This document shows positions 5,190 through 14,103 of a stretch of DNA of 14,331 nucleotides, in pieces. How positions within the stretch are numbered: position 1 is the stretch's first letter; each line of letters begins with the position of its first letter. Under the pieces are notes generated by a model. It worked only from the letters and a program-made list of their open reading frames with translations. It was not told where the DNA came from and ran no database searches. This DNA is from Bacteroidota bacterium (GTDB taxonomy: Bacteria > Bacteroidota > Bacteroidia > Flavobacteriales_D > Crocinitomicaceae), in the NCBI GenBank assembly GCA_016866415.1, contig VGML01000035.1, forward strand, positions 1 through 14,331, given 5' to 3'. The translations under genes and the position numbers were made by a program.

Positions 5190-8174
5190 TTATAATAAAT
5201 TACCAATTTTTAATCCTTTGTTGACTATGTTCAAACGCAAAGAAAAACGTATTTGTTCTCCGTATTTTTTGTAAAAATCAGCTCCCATATTTGCGCTGCG
5301 AACCAATGGAAAATAGACTCCTAGAGCACTTGAGAAACGAATACCGATACCGGTATTCCAAGCTGTTTGTACCGATGTCCCATTATAAAACGCACTAACA
5401 TCACCAAATACGCCAAAAAGATTTGGTTTTATTGGTAATTGAACATACGCGTTGGCTGCTGTCATCCAAAAACTCGTAGTCCCGAAACTTGATGTGCTGT
5501 GAAATCCGCCGAAATTATCCGCACGTTGTTGATTCCAGAATCCAGAAGTGGCATTTCGCGCGAAATCATAATCTTCCAAAAATAAATCTTGGTAGCCACG
5601 TGCTCCGCTAAGGGACATTTGATAAGCTGAATTTCCCACGCCATTTGCACTTTCATAAATGAAATTCGTTCCAAAGAACGCTCGCAACTCAATCCAACGA
5701 TCCATTTTATTTTTCATGTAACGATATTTATAGCTTGTGGAAGTCGAAAATCGCCCCAACTGCTCTTGATTATCTTCACTTTGCATGTAATCTAATCTTA
5801 AGCGCATAATGAATTTTTGATCTGGTAAATTCACATTATAATCATATTGAGTAAATGCACCACGCTGATTGAAATCAAAAGATGGAAAACGGTCTTTTCT
5901 ATAAATCGCCTGAACCAATAAATTATGTGAAGTTGCTTTCGCACGTCCTCGGTTTCCTAATTTGGCATTCCAATAGGGACTAACAGCCAATAAAAATCCA
6001 TCTTGATTTTCGCCATTTCCAAAATTCTTCACAGAAACCCCAAATTTTGAAAGTTTGATGCCATTAACAGGAAGGAAAGAATAGCTCAATTCGGCAATTC
6101 CTGCCACATTCTTTCGACCAAAGGAAAACTGCGGAGCAACTAGGTATTGAAACTGTTTAAACGGCACACCGAAATTATGAACCGCAACACCCATCATCAA
6201 TTTATCATAACTATTGCCACTAATCGTTGGTAGCCAAAATAAATTGGTCTTTCCTGATTCGTGATCACCAATTAAAAATTCAGTTTTTAAAGGCTCAATT
6301 TTGTTAAACAATTTGTTTGCCGTCCAAAAATTATTGCCTCTATTAACCTCTGGAATGTCTTTACTATTGTCAATTGCGATAGAGGTAAAATCAGTTCCAT
6401 TCAATAAAACCGTTCCTTTTTTGGAAGGTTCTGACCATTTTGTTTGAATAACTGAATCGCCTTTTAATGCATTCACTTCAATTGGACCTTGCACTTGACC
6501 GACATTCTTAACGATAACAGTGGTCGTATTTGTTAACTTGTCTTTTTTAACTTTTTTAATCTTGTAATCAATGTGTCGAGTAGTTTGAATGAGGTCTCCA
6601 AAAAGCCATGATAAATTCTTTCCGGTTGTCGTTTCAATTGACTTTTTCATGTCTTCTGGTTGCGGATGCTTGAATTTCCATTCTTCAAAGTAATTGCTCA
6701 TTGCTTTATTGAAAAGTTCCTCTCCCAGATAATCTTTTAGGTAAAAGAAAACAAGTCCAGTTTTTTGATACATGGTAACACCATAATTCGCCGAGGTAAA
6801 ATCAGCCGAATGTGTTTCTATTGGTTGGTCCTCTCCAATTACGGATAAAAAGCGAGAACTGATATCACCCATGTCGTGGTGACTTAAATCATTGAAGTGA
6901 AAACGACCTTGCAAAATCATATCCGACATATTTTTGTTCTTCGGGTATTTTGTTGTCATGTAACGCATTTCATTCAACGTATTCATTCCTTCATCCATCC
7001 AACCATGAACGCGCTCGTTCGAGCCAAGAATACCATAAAACCAGTTATGACCTACTTCGTGAACAATTACAATTTCTAATTCTTCCTTTGTACTGGAATT
7101 ACCAATTACGGTCACATTCGGATATTCCATTCCGCCACCTGCACTTATTGTTCCGTCAACTGCTGTAACTTGATTGTATGGATAATCGCCATTCCAAAGT
7201 GAATAGTAATAAGTTCCATCATTTATATATTCGATCGCATGTTGCCAATGAATCGTGTTGTGAGGAACGAACATCGCCCAAGAAGTTACTTTCCGTTTTG
7301 AGTGAGGCAATTCCACTTCTCCTTTTAATACACCATATCGTTTATCTGCAAACCAAGCAAAATCATGCACTTTTGATTGCTTGTATTGGATGGTTTTCCA
7401 TTCTTTAGACGATTCAGGAAATTCCGTTTTTCCATTACGACCTTGCGGTTTCATCAAAAAATCCGTAATTTGATTCTCAGTTTCTTTCGCTTTATTATTT
7501 AAAAAATCAATCTCTGAGGCAGTCTGCAAATCACCCGTGGCTCCTACTACATAATTTGATGGTAGCGTAATTTGAACATCAAAGGAACCAAATTCCGAAT
7601 AAAACTCACCCTGATTCAAATAGGGCATTGCGTTCCAACCATTTTTATCATAAACTGCAGGTTTCGGGTACCACTGCGTAATTTGATACGATTGTCCGAT
7701 ATGACCTAAACGAGAAATTTCACCGGAAGGAATTTTTACTTTGAATGGAGTTGAAATTCGAATACGTTCACCACTTTTAAGACTTTTGGGCAACATTAAA
7801 ATACAAATATCTTGATGCTCGAATCTATTCGACCACTTTACAGGCTGACCGTCAACTTTGAAATCAAGTGAATCAATCCAACCTAAATCCTTTTGATCTC
7901 CAAAACGAAGAATTTGCTTACCCTCTGCATATTGTTGTTTTGCTAAGGCAGAATTTCCATTGCGATAGGCATTCGGCCACAGATGGATATAAATGTGTTC
8001 CAAACTATTTGGGGAATTGTTAATGTATTCAAACTCCTCATATCCTGAAAGCATATGGTTTACGTCATCCAATTTAACCTGAATTTTATAATTCACCTCT
8101 TGCTGCCAATAGCTTTGGGTGAACGAATTGAAAGCGGTAAAAAGAAAAATTGTTGTTAAAAGAAAAAATTTCAT
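5190..8174 (-). CDS. M1-family zinc metallopeptidase with C-terminal Omp85-like barrel
   Basis: The 994-residue protein starts with a Sec signal peptide, MKFFLLTTIFLFTAFNSFTQS. An M1 (gluzincin) aminopeptidase-like module follows. It has a beta-rich N-domain, the exopeptidase motif GGGMEYP at 346-352, the zinc site HEVGH at 372-376, and the third ligand Glu395 in GWMDEGMN. Downstream helical features typical of M1 enzymes include YQKTGLVFFYLKDYLGEELF. All catalytic residues are present, so zinc-dependent removal of N-terminal residues from peptides is expected. From about residue 635 the sequence changes to alternating aromatic/polar strands and ends like a bacterial surface antigen (Omp85) barrel. 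It has ARGY at 858-861, GVFGDVSAFYNG, NTGIGIRFSSALGVYFPL, and a final strand, IRFSLRLNI. This suggests an enzyme tethered to the outer membrane with its catalytic part on the periplasmic side; that placement is inferred. ARGY and the final strand resemble the Omp85 pattern but were not tested by profile search. There is no T9SS tail. Confidence 0.85.
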   Translation of the reverse strand: MKFFLLTTIFLFTAFNSFTQSYWQQEVNYKIQVKLDDVNHMLSGYEEFEYINNSPNSLEHIYIHLWPNAYRNGNSALAKQQYAEGKQILRFGDQKDLGWIDSLDFKVDGQPVKWSNRFEHQDICILMLPKSLKSGERIRISTPFKVKIPSGEISRLGHIGQSYQITQWYPKPAVYDKNGWNAMPYLNQGEFYSEFGSFDVQITLPSNYVVGATGDLQTASEIDFLNNKAKETENQITDFLMKPQGRNGKTEFPESSKEWKTIQYKQSKVHDFAWFADKRYGVLKGEVELPHSKRKVTSWAMFVPHNTIHWQHAIEYINDGTYYYSLWNGDYPYNQVTAVDGTISAGGGMEYPNVTVIGNSSTKEELEIVIVHEVGHNWFYGILGSNERVHGWMDEGMNTLNEMRYMTTKYPKNKNMSDMILQGRFHFNDLSHHDMGDISSRFLSVIGEDQPIETHSADFTSANYGVTMYQKTGLVFFYLKDYLGEELFNKAMSNYFEEWKFKHPQPEDMKKSIETTTGKNLSWLFGDLIQTTRHIDYKIKKVKKDKLTNTTTVIVKNVGQVQGPIEVNALKGDSVIQTKWSEPSKKGTVLLNGTDFTSIAIDNSKDIPEVNRGNNFWTANKLFNKIEPLKTEFLIGDHESGKTNLFWLPTISGNSYDKLMMGVAVHNFGVPFKQFQYLVAPQFSFGRKNVAGIAELSYSFLPVNGIKLSKFGVSVKNFGNGENQDGFLLAVSPYWNAKLGNRGRAKATSHNLLVQAIYRKDRFPSFDFNQRGAFTQYDYNVNLPDQKFIMRLRLDYMQSEDNQEQLGRFSTSTSYKYRYMKNKMDRWIELRAFFGTNFIYESANGVGNSAYQMSLSGARGYQDLFLEDYDFARNATSGFWNQQRADNFGGFHSTSSFGTTSFWMTAANAYVQLPIKPNLFGVFGDVSAFYNGTSVQTAWNTGIGIRFSSALGVYFPLVRSANMGADFYKKYGEQIRFSLRLNIVNKGLKIGNLL

Positions 8175-8202
8175 TTGATACTAATTTAGAATAATGAATT
8201 TA

Positions 8203-8210
8203 CAAATTTA
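8203..8210 (-). promoter_or_regulatory. Possible -7 box for the M1 peptidase gene
   Basis: TAAATTTG on the minus strand (8210 to 8203) fits TAnnTTTG and lies 28 bases upstream of the ATG at 8174, giving a leader of about 20 bases. The nearest TTG upstream is only 13 bases away, so no well-spaced -33 element supports it. In AT-rich DNA such a box can occur by chance. Confidence 0.3.
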
Positions 8211-8290
8211 AATTATGTTTTGGCAATTGGAGTGTTTATTTGTTAATCGGTCAATAATGAATTCGAAACAAAATAGGAGTTAATTAAACG

Positions 8291-8320
8291 GAAAAAGGCC
8301 GTAAAAAACGACCTTTCTCA
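8291..8320 (-). terminator. Intrinsic terminator of the MopE-repeat protein gene
   Basis: On the minus strand AAAGGTCGT (8316 to 8308) pairs with ACGGCCTTT (8302 to 8294), with one G-T wobble and a five-base T loop, and is followed by more T's. It lies about 20 bases after the stop codon at 8337, the expected place for a Rho-independent terminator. It separates this gene from the M1 peptidase gene. Confidence 0.75.
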
Positions 8321-8336
8321 TTTCATATTTAAAATC

Positions 8337-11300
8337 TTATTGTACCAGAATTCTTTCAATTAGGATTTTTCCGTCAATTGAAACATTTAATAAATAAAAT
8401 CCTTTTTCCAAGGTACTATTTGAGATGTTAATTGTATCTCCACTAAAGTGATAAACTCGAATTACTTTTCCGTTCAAATCAGTTAATTTGATCTCTGTAC
8501 TGGTTACTTGTTGATTAAAATTAATCGTAAATGAGCCTGAATTTGGATTAGGACTGACAACAACATTCACGTCATATGCTGACTCAATTCCTAAAACACC
8601 ATCAACACCGTCACAATTTTCATCAATTCCGTTGCCTGTCGCATCCGTTGCGTTTGGATTGATTTGACCATTTGTATCATCGCAATCTTGGTTGTTCGTG
8701 CTGAAACCTGGACCCGGAATTTCACAAAAACTCAATCCGGTGGAACCAGTTCCAAAGCCATCATTGTCAGCATCCGTGTAATACGTAATGAAAGTTAATC
8801 CTTCATCAAAGCTTCCATCACAATCGTTATCAACTCCATCGCAAACTTCTGTTGCTCCGGGATAAATTTGATCGTTGGTATCGTCACAGTCACCTCCTGT
8901 AGTAATTGTATTTTGTGGTTGCGAACAAGATTCTACTCCAGTTGCTTCATCGCCAAAACCATCGCCATCTGCATCCACGTAATACATTGCGAATACGAGT
9001 CCGTCATCTGCAATTCCATCACAATCATTGTCAATTCCGTCACACACTTCAGTTGCATTTGGATTGATTAAAGGATTTGCATCATCACAATCACCTCCAA
9101 CGGTAACATAACCAGCTCCTGGATTTTGACATAATTGTTGAGCTGATAAATCGGAACCAAAACCATCGGAATCAACATCCGCATAATAAGTTACAGGACC
9201 GGTAACTTGGGTGTTATTATCATCGCAATCTCCGGCATCTAACACATATCCAACTGGGGAAGAACAACCGATAAATGTCTGAGTTGAATTTCCAATTTGG
9301 TCTCCGTCATTATCGAAATACCATACTGTCAATGGGTTAATTAAGTTATTCGCATCATCACAATCCGAATTATCTAAAACAAAGTTTTGCGGAACAGAAC
9401 AAGCCAATGAATCAACTAGTGGATTCCCGTATCCATCACCATCGCCATCAGCATAATAAAGTTGAGGAGTAAGATTCATTATATTTCCGTATAGCGATAC
9501 ATCGTCCATTCTCCAAGTTGTGGTGGTTCCTAACATTTCTGTGATGTAAAAACGAAAAGTTACTTGATCTAAATTGTTATGATTTACCAAGAAAACTGTA
9601 TCATCTAAATAAGCATTATTCACATTTATTCCTGTTCCAAAATCGATATCAGCTGCAAAATTATCTACACTAGAACGCAAGTGCCAAACAGGTGATCCAG
9701 CAGACCCGCTTGGTCTGTATTTAAACGCGACTCTATCCAAATTTAATTTCTTACAGTTATCTGCAGTTACGGAAAATTCATTATATTGTGCTAAATTAAC
9801 TGTATTAAGTCCATTCCATCCCGAACGATTAAATACTCCTCCACCCGCTGCACAATTAGTTCCAACACCATTAAACGATGAGAAAGTTGCACCCTGCGGT
9901 TGTGTAGTTACTGAGTTATCTTGTGTTACGCAATCTGTTGTACCGGTGAAAGTATACATACCGAGATTTAAGGGTAAAAGAGGTGCGTCAACTCCGTTAC
10001 AATCTTCATCTATACCATTGATTGGAATATCTGTTGCTTCCGGATTAATAGCTGAATTAGTATCATCACAATCCGTGTTGTTTAAAACATAACCAGATGG
10101 TTGAGTGCAAGCAACAATGGAGTCATTTATGTTTCCATAAGTATCCCCATCAACATCAGCATAATAAGTTGTAAAAGTTAATCCGTTATCAATAAAACCA
10201 TCACAATTATTGTCGATTCCGTCACAGGTCTCTTGTGCATTAGGATTGATTTGATTGTTTGAATCATCACAATCACCGCCCTGTAAAATATAATTAGAAC
10301 CCGGAGATAACACTGACTGCACAGATGAAGCGCCACCAAAACCATCTTGATCATTATCCAAGTACCATGTTAACAAAGCGAATCCTTCATCTGTAAGTCC
10401 ATCACAGTCATTGTCGATGTTATCGGCTATTTCAGTTACATTTGGATTGATTTGATTGTTTGAATCATCACAATCAGTTGCATTTGAAACATATCCAGTT
10501 GGTTGACCACAATTTGAAATTGAAATCGATGCATTACCAAAGCCATCTTGATCGCTATCCTGATACCAAGTTGAAAGTGTATTTACACCTAGGTTATTAT
10601 CATCACAGTCAGTTGAATTCAATACATAACCTTGGGGCTGAATACATGAAGTCTGAGTGGAATTTAAATTACCAAACCCGTCCCCATCTAAATCAGCGTA
10701 CCAAACAGAATTCGGGTTGATAGATGCATTATTATCGTCACAATCATTGTTATTCGCTACGTAACCTGCTGGTTGACAACAAGATTGTAAAATTGGAGAA
10801 GTAGCTCCAAAACCATCGGCATCCGCATCAGGATACCAAGTAAGTATTTGCTGACATGCTGGAGTAACAGATTCCCAGGTTGAGCCTACTCGAATTTCAT
10901 CAATTTGAAGATTTCCAGTTCCAGATGTGTTGGAACCAGCTTGCCTCAAAAAAATAGAGGCGAAATTGGCAAAAGAAAAAGTTCCTGCTGAATTTGTAAC
11001 TGACGCAGTTGGCTCAGTTGCACCCGCTATTGGATTAATAAATAGTGACGCTTGAATCGGAGAAGTTGTCGCATCTAGTTTAACAACTACCAAAACAGTA
11101 GTTCCTACGGGATATTCATTTGAATATGTAGGAGTAGGAGTAGGAGTTCCTCCCGTTGTATTTTGAATACCTAAAGAAAATGTATTTGGAGTTACTCCAG
11201 CCTTTACAAATACTCTCGGTGCAAAAACAGTAACTGTAGCACCTGCAGTTCCACCAAAACCAGTAAAGTACTCTCCAGCCGTTGATAATCCAGTAGTATT

Positions 11301-11606
11301 TGAAACCTTGAGTAAAAAAGAATAATAACCAATACCCGTAATTCCTGTTAATGCTTTATTTACATCCTCAGTGTTACCAGCAGTAAAAGTTGTTCGATTA
11401 CCTGCCGCTGGATCAAAGCCTTGCAAATACAGACTGTTTTGGCAATCAGAAAGTGTAGTCAGGGCTTGAAATTGACCTGCTATCCCACTATGCGTCGACC
11501 ATCCATTTGCATTCAATGCTCCTGAAAAATTAAATGACTCTAAGGTTTGGGCTAATGAAAAATACCCCATCGATACAATTAAAATAAAGGAAATAAGTGT
11601 TCGCAT
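8337..11606 (-). CDS. T9SS-secreted protein with ten MopE-like DCDD repeats
   Basis: The product has 1089 residues from the ATG at 11606 (MRTLISFILIVSMGYFSLAQ, a clean signal peptide). A start at 11633 would add nine charged residues and place the likely promoter inside the gene. Positions below count from 11633. A beta-sandwich-like domain (31-258) is followed by repeats 1-5 (264-550), a second beta-sandwich-like domain (551-722, ending WRMDDVSLYG), repeats 6-10 (725-1012) and a T9SS type A sorting domain (1020-1098: VVVSPNPNSGSFTINF, then GKVIRVY). Each repeat runs 'WYxDxDxDGFG...C..P.GYV...DCDD.N..INP'. The long repeats add 'xEVCDGIDNDCDGxxDEG'. This matches the 'putative metal-binding motif' repeats related to the copper protein MopE; the clustered Asp/Asn suggests calcium or other metal binding. 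The protein is probably exposed on the cell surface or released. Its ligand is unknown. It forms a single-gene unit with its own terminator. Confidence 0.88.
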   Translation of the reverse strand: MRTLISFILIVSMGYFSLAQTLESFNFSGALNANGWSTHSGIAGQFQALTTLSDCQNSLYLQGFDPAAGNRTTFTAGNTEDVNKALTGITGIGYYSFLLKVSNTTGLSTAGEYFTGFGGTAGATVTVFAPRVFVKAGVTPNTFSLGIQNTTGGTPTPTPTYSNEYPVGTTVLVVVKLDATTSPIQASLFINPIAGATEPTASVTNSAGTFSFANFASIFLRQAGSNTSGTGNLQIDEIRVGSTWESVTPACQQILTWYPDADADGFGATSPILQSCCQPAGYVANNNDCDDNNASINPNSVWYADLDGDGFGNLNSTQTSCIQPQGYVLNSTDCDDNNLGVNTLSTWYQDSDQDGFGNASISISNCGQPTGYVSNATDCDDSNNQINPNVTEIADNIDNDCDGLTDEGFALLTWYLDNDQDGFGGASSVQSVLSPGSNYILQGGDCDDSNNQINPNAQETCDGIDNNCDGFIDNGLTFTTYYADVDGDTYGNINDSIVACTQPSGYVLNNTDCDDTNSAINPEATDIPINGIDEDCNGVDAPLLPLNLGMYTFTGTTDCVTQDNSVTTQPQGATFSSFNGVGTNCAAGGGVFNRSGWNGLNTVNLAQYNEFSVTADNCKKLNLDRVAFKYRPSGSAGSPVWHLRSSVDNFAADIDFGTGINVNNAYLDDTVFLVNHNNLDQVTFRFYITEMLGTTTTWRMDDVSLYGNIMNLTPQLYYADGDGDGYGNPLVDSLACSVPQNFVLDNSDCDDANNLINPLTVWYFDNDGDQIGNSTQTFIGCSSPVGYVLDAGDCDDNNTQVTGPVTYYADVDSDGFGSDLSAQQLCQNPGAGYVTVGGDCDDANPLINPNATEVCDGIDNDCDGIADDGLVFAMYYVDADGDGFGDEATGVESCSQPQNTITTGGDCDDTNDQIYPGATEVCDGVDNDCDGSFDEGLTFITYYTDADNDGFGTGSTGLSFCEIPGPGFSTNNQDCDDTNGQINPNATDATGNGIDENCDGVDGVLGIESAYDVNVVVSPNPNSGSFTINFNQQVTSTEIKLTDLNGKVIRVYHFSGDTINISNSTLEKGFYLLNVSIDGKILIERILVQ
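8598..10844 (-). repeat. Two five-repeat blocks encoding DCDD/DNDCDG modules
   Basis: Block 1 covers 9984-10844 and block 2 covers 8598-9461; they are separated by the 551-722 domain. Repeat lengths in order are about 46, 45, 66, 66, 63 residues in block 1 and 45, 44, 66, 66, 66 in block 2, the same short-short-long-long-long register. The last repeat of both blocks ends in a shared variant (NGIDEDCNGVD and NGIDENCDGVD). Repeats 3 and 4 share an identical 33-base segment at DNA level, at 10444-10476 and 10243-10275, 201 bases (67 codons) apart. Confidence 0.8.
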
Positions 11607-11620
11607 TTTGATTTTTTTTT

Positions 11621-11628
11621 CAAAAGTA
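11621..11628 (-). promoter_or_regulatory. Possible -7 box of the MopE-repeat protein gene
   Basis: TACTTTTG on the minus strand (11628 to 11621) is identical to the box in front of the ATPase gene. It lies 14 bases upstream of the ATG at 11606, predicting a very short leader. No TTG is found at the expected -33 spacing. The box favours the 11606 start over the one at 11633, which would lie upstream of it. Confidence 0.35.
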
Positions 11629-11663
11629 AACAATCATAATGATTTAGGTGTAAATTGAAAATC

Positions 11664-11688
11664 AAAAAAGGCGACCGAAGCCGCCTTT
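11664..11688 (-). terminator. Intrinsic terminator of pnp with UUCG loop
   Basis: On the minus strand AAAGGCGGC, TTCG and GTCGCCTTT form a nine-base stem (one G-T wobble) closed by the very stable UUCG tetraloop, followed by further T's. It starts 26 bases after the pnp stop codon and ends pnp transcription before the next gene. Confidence 0.85.
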
Positions 11689-11714
11689 GTTTATAACTTA
11701 TTTAGGGATGTTAA

Positions 11715-13859
11715 TTATGCTTGTGGAGCTTCTGGTTGTCGCTCAGGTTTTGGCAGAAGAACTTTTCTTGAAAGTTTCCATTTCTTTGTTTTTGGATCTT
11801 TTCCAACAACTTTAAAATCAAGAACATCACCTTCCTTAACAACATCTTCCATTTTTGCAACTTTATCCCAGTTGAATTCTGAAATATGAATCAAGCCATC
11901 AGTTCCAGGTAAAATTTCAACGAAACAACCAAAATCTTTTACGGATTTAACTTTTCCTGTATATGTTGCACCTTCTTCAACTGTTGGAGGAAATGCAATC
12001 AAACGAATTTTGCGAATTGCTTCATTCATGTCATCACCATTGTTAGATAGTATTTGCACTCTACCCTCTCCATTTGGAAGTTCTTCAATGGTGATCGTTG
12101 TCTTAGTTTCTTTTTGCATTGCCTGAATAATTTTACCACCAGGTCCGATAATCGCACCAATCATCTCATTCGGAACGTTAAACGCTTCAATTCTTGGAGT
12201 TTGCGGTTTCAAAGATGGTCTTGGCGCAGGCATTGTTTCATTGATTTTACCCAAAATGTGTAAACGACCAGCTTTTGCTTGTTCTAATGCTTGAATTAAA
12301 ACTTCGTATGGTAAGCCATCTACTTTGATGTCCATCTGACAAGCCGTAATTCCTTTTGCTGTTCCTGTAACTTTAAAGTCCATATCACCTAAATGATCTT
12401 CGTCACCTAAAATATCAGAAAGAATTGCAAATTTACCTTCGTCAGCTACTAATCCCATCGCGATTCCAGAAACTGGTGCTTTGATTTGAACTCCACCGTC
12501 CATCAATGCTAATGTTCCAGCGCAAACCGTTGCCATAGAAGACGAACCATTTGATTCTAAAATATCAGAAACGATACGAATGGTATAAGGATTATCATCA
12601 GGAAGTATATTTTTCAAAGCTCTCAACGCTAAATTTCCGTGACCTATTTCTCTTCTAGACGTTCCACGAAGCGGTTTTGCTTCTCCCGTTGAGAACGGTG
12701 GGAAGTTATAATGCAACAAGAATTTTTCAGTTCCCGCAAATGTTGCTCCGTCAATCAATTGCTCGTCCATTTTACCACCTAGTGTAAGTGTTGTTAAGGA
12801 TTGAGTTTCACCTCTTGTAAATACGGCTGAACCATGTACCATTGGCAAATAATCAACTTCTGCCCAAATTGGTCTAATTTCATCGAAGTTACGTCCATCT
12901 AAGCGCTTGCGATCATTCAACATTACCCATCGAACTGCTTTTTTCTTAACTTCTGAAAAATAGGGAGAAATAAATTTTCCAACTTCTGCCAATTCTTCCT
13001 CAGAAAATGCAGCTTTAACTTCTGCTTTGATTTCGTCAAACAATTCGGTTCTCTTCGCTTTATTTGCTAATCCCATGCGAGCAACATCCTTACATTTATC
13101 CATCGCAAGTTCGTAAACCTTCGCTTTAACCTCTTCGTTGTGTGTCTCATGCGAATATTCTCTCTTAGGATTCGCTGTTGGAATTTCAGCTGCTAAGTCC
13201 AATTGGAATTGACATTGTTCTTTAATTGCGGCATGAGCAATTTTGAATACTTCAACCAATTCAGCTTCGGAAATTTCTTGCATTTCACCTTCTAACATGT
13301 TGATGTCTTTCATCGTTCCGGCAATAACCACATCGATATCTGACAATGCCATTTCAGCCATTGTTGGGTTGATGATATACTGGCCGTCTACACGCCCAAC
13401 TCTTACTTCAGACATTGGACCATTAAATGGAATATTTGACACCGCAATTGCTGATGAAGCTGCTAATCCACAAAGTGCATCTGGATTGTTTACTCCGTCA
13501 TAAGACATTAATTGAATCATTACCTGAACTTCTGCGTGATAATCATCTGGGAATAATGGACGTAAAGCACGATCCACCAAACGCATCACCAAAATCTCAG
13601 TTTCGGATGGACGCGCCTCTCTTCTGAAAAATCCACCTGGGAATCTTCCGGCTGCCGCATACTTCTCACGGTAATCAACTGTTAACGGTAAAAAATCCAC
13701 ACCTTCTTTCGCATCAGGTGCCGCAACTACTGTTGCCAATAACATAGTGTCGCCCATGCGCACCACTACAGACCCATCAGCCTGTTTTGCCAATTTTCCG
13801 GTTTCGACGCTTATCTCCTTGCCGCCGGTAATCAGTGACTTTCTTAAACCTATATTCAT
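11715..13859 (-). CDS. pnp: Polyribonucleotide nucleotidyltransferase (PNPase)
   Basis: PNPase degrades RNA from the 3' end using phosphate, releasing nucleoside diphosphates, and can run in reverse to add tails; it works in the cytoplasm as a trimer. The 714 residues hold the full family layout. The first RNase PH domain includes the conserved GGFFRRE at 75-81. After the linking helical domain comes the second, catalytic RNase PH domain with GDEDHLGDMD at 485-494 (Asp486 and Asp492, the numbers of the E. coli active site). The KH domain has IGPGGKII at about 571-578, and the S1 RNA-binding domain runs from about 630 to 700 (TGKVKSVKDFGCFVEI, GLIHISEF). It follows rpsO on the same strand, the classical gene order, with a terminator between, so pnp may be read by leakage or from its own promoter. 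Start MNIGLRKSL fits the family. Confidence 0.97.
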   Translation of the reverse strand: MNIGLRKSLITGGKEISVETGKLAKQADGSVVVRMGDTMLLATVVAAPDAKEGVDFLPLTVDYREKYAAAGRFPGGFFRREARPSETEILVMRLVDRALRPLFPDDYHAEVQVMIQLMSYDGVNNPDALCGLAASSAIAVSNIPFNGPMSEVRVGRVDGQYIINPTMAEMALSDIDVVIAGTMKDINMLEGEMQEISEAELVEVFKIAHAAIKEQCQFQLDLAAEIPTANPKREYSHETHNEEVKAKVYELAMDKCKDVARMGLANKAKRTELFDEIKAEVKAAFSEEELAEVGKFISPYFSEVKKKAVRWVMLNDRKRLDGRNFDEIRPIWAEVDYLPMVHGSAVFTRGETQSLTTLTLGGKMDEQLIDGATFAGTEKFLLHYNFPPFSTGEAKPLRGTSRREIGHGNLALRALKNILPDDNPYTIRIVSDILESNGSSSMATVCAGTLALMDGGVQIKAPVSGIAMGLVADEGKFAILSDILGDEDHLGDMDFKVTGTAKGITACQMDIKVDGLPYEVLIQALEQAKAGRLHILGKINETMPAPRPSLKPQTPRIEAFNVPNEMIGAIIGPGGKIIQAMQKETKTTITIEELPNGEGRVQILSNNGDDMNEAIRKIRLIAFPPTVEEGATYTGKVKSVKDFGCFVEILPGTDGLIHISEFNWDKVAKMEDVVKEGDVLDFKVVGKDPKTKKWKLSRKVLLPKPERQPEAPQA

Positions 13860-14103
13860 TTTTATTTATTTACTTACTTAATTCGAAATGAGATTGGGTT
13901 TCCCCCTTCGAAGGGGGCAGAGAAGGATGATTTGAATTCAATGTAATTATCCAACTCTCAACCAAATTTACCACTCTTTCAAATTTTCATTTCATTTATA
14001 TTAATATCAAGCATATGCTTTATTGTCACCTCATTCACTCTCTCTTCAAGGGGAGAAGCAAAATTTTTCGTAGATACGAAATAGGTTTCAATACAATTCA
14101 AAC
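13860..14103. other. rpsO-pnp intergenic region with palindromic element
   Basis: No gene is visible. The region has a perfect 16-base palindrome, CCCCCTTCGAAGGGGG (13902-13917), followed by CAGAGAAGGATGATTTG. About 130 bases further, in inverted orientation, lies a degraded look-alike (TCACCTCATTCACTCTCTC then TTCAAGGGGAG, 14026-14055). The pair could be a small dispersed repeat or a stem in the pnp leader. A box TAAATTTG (minus strand, 13970 to 13963) fits the Bacteroidota -7 consensus and might serve pnp, but it lacks a well-spaced -33 TTG and would give a leader of about 100 bases. In E. coli this leader is the site of pnp autoregulation through RNase III; nothing here proves the same. 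Confidence 0.45.

Noticed and set aside
5462..5692. Minus-strand 76-codon frame inside the M1 peptidase gene
   Set aside because: It overlaps the barrel region of the larger gene in another frame and has no signal peptide or motif.
8598..10844. CRISPR-like or tandem DNA repeats (recurring TCATCACAATC)
   Set aside because: The recurring words encode the conserved DCDD motif of a long protein; spacing alternates between about 45 and 66 codons and there are no unique spacers of constant size.
13243..13627. Plus-strand open frames opposite pnp
   Set aside because: They are antisense to the conserved RNase PH domain of pnp and show no protein-like motif of their own.
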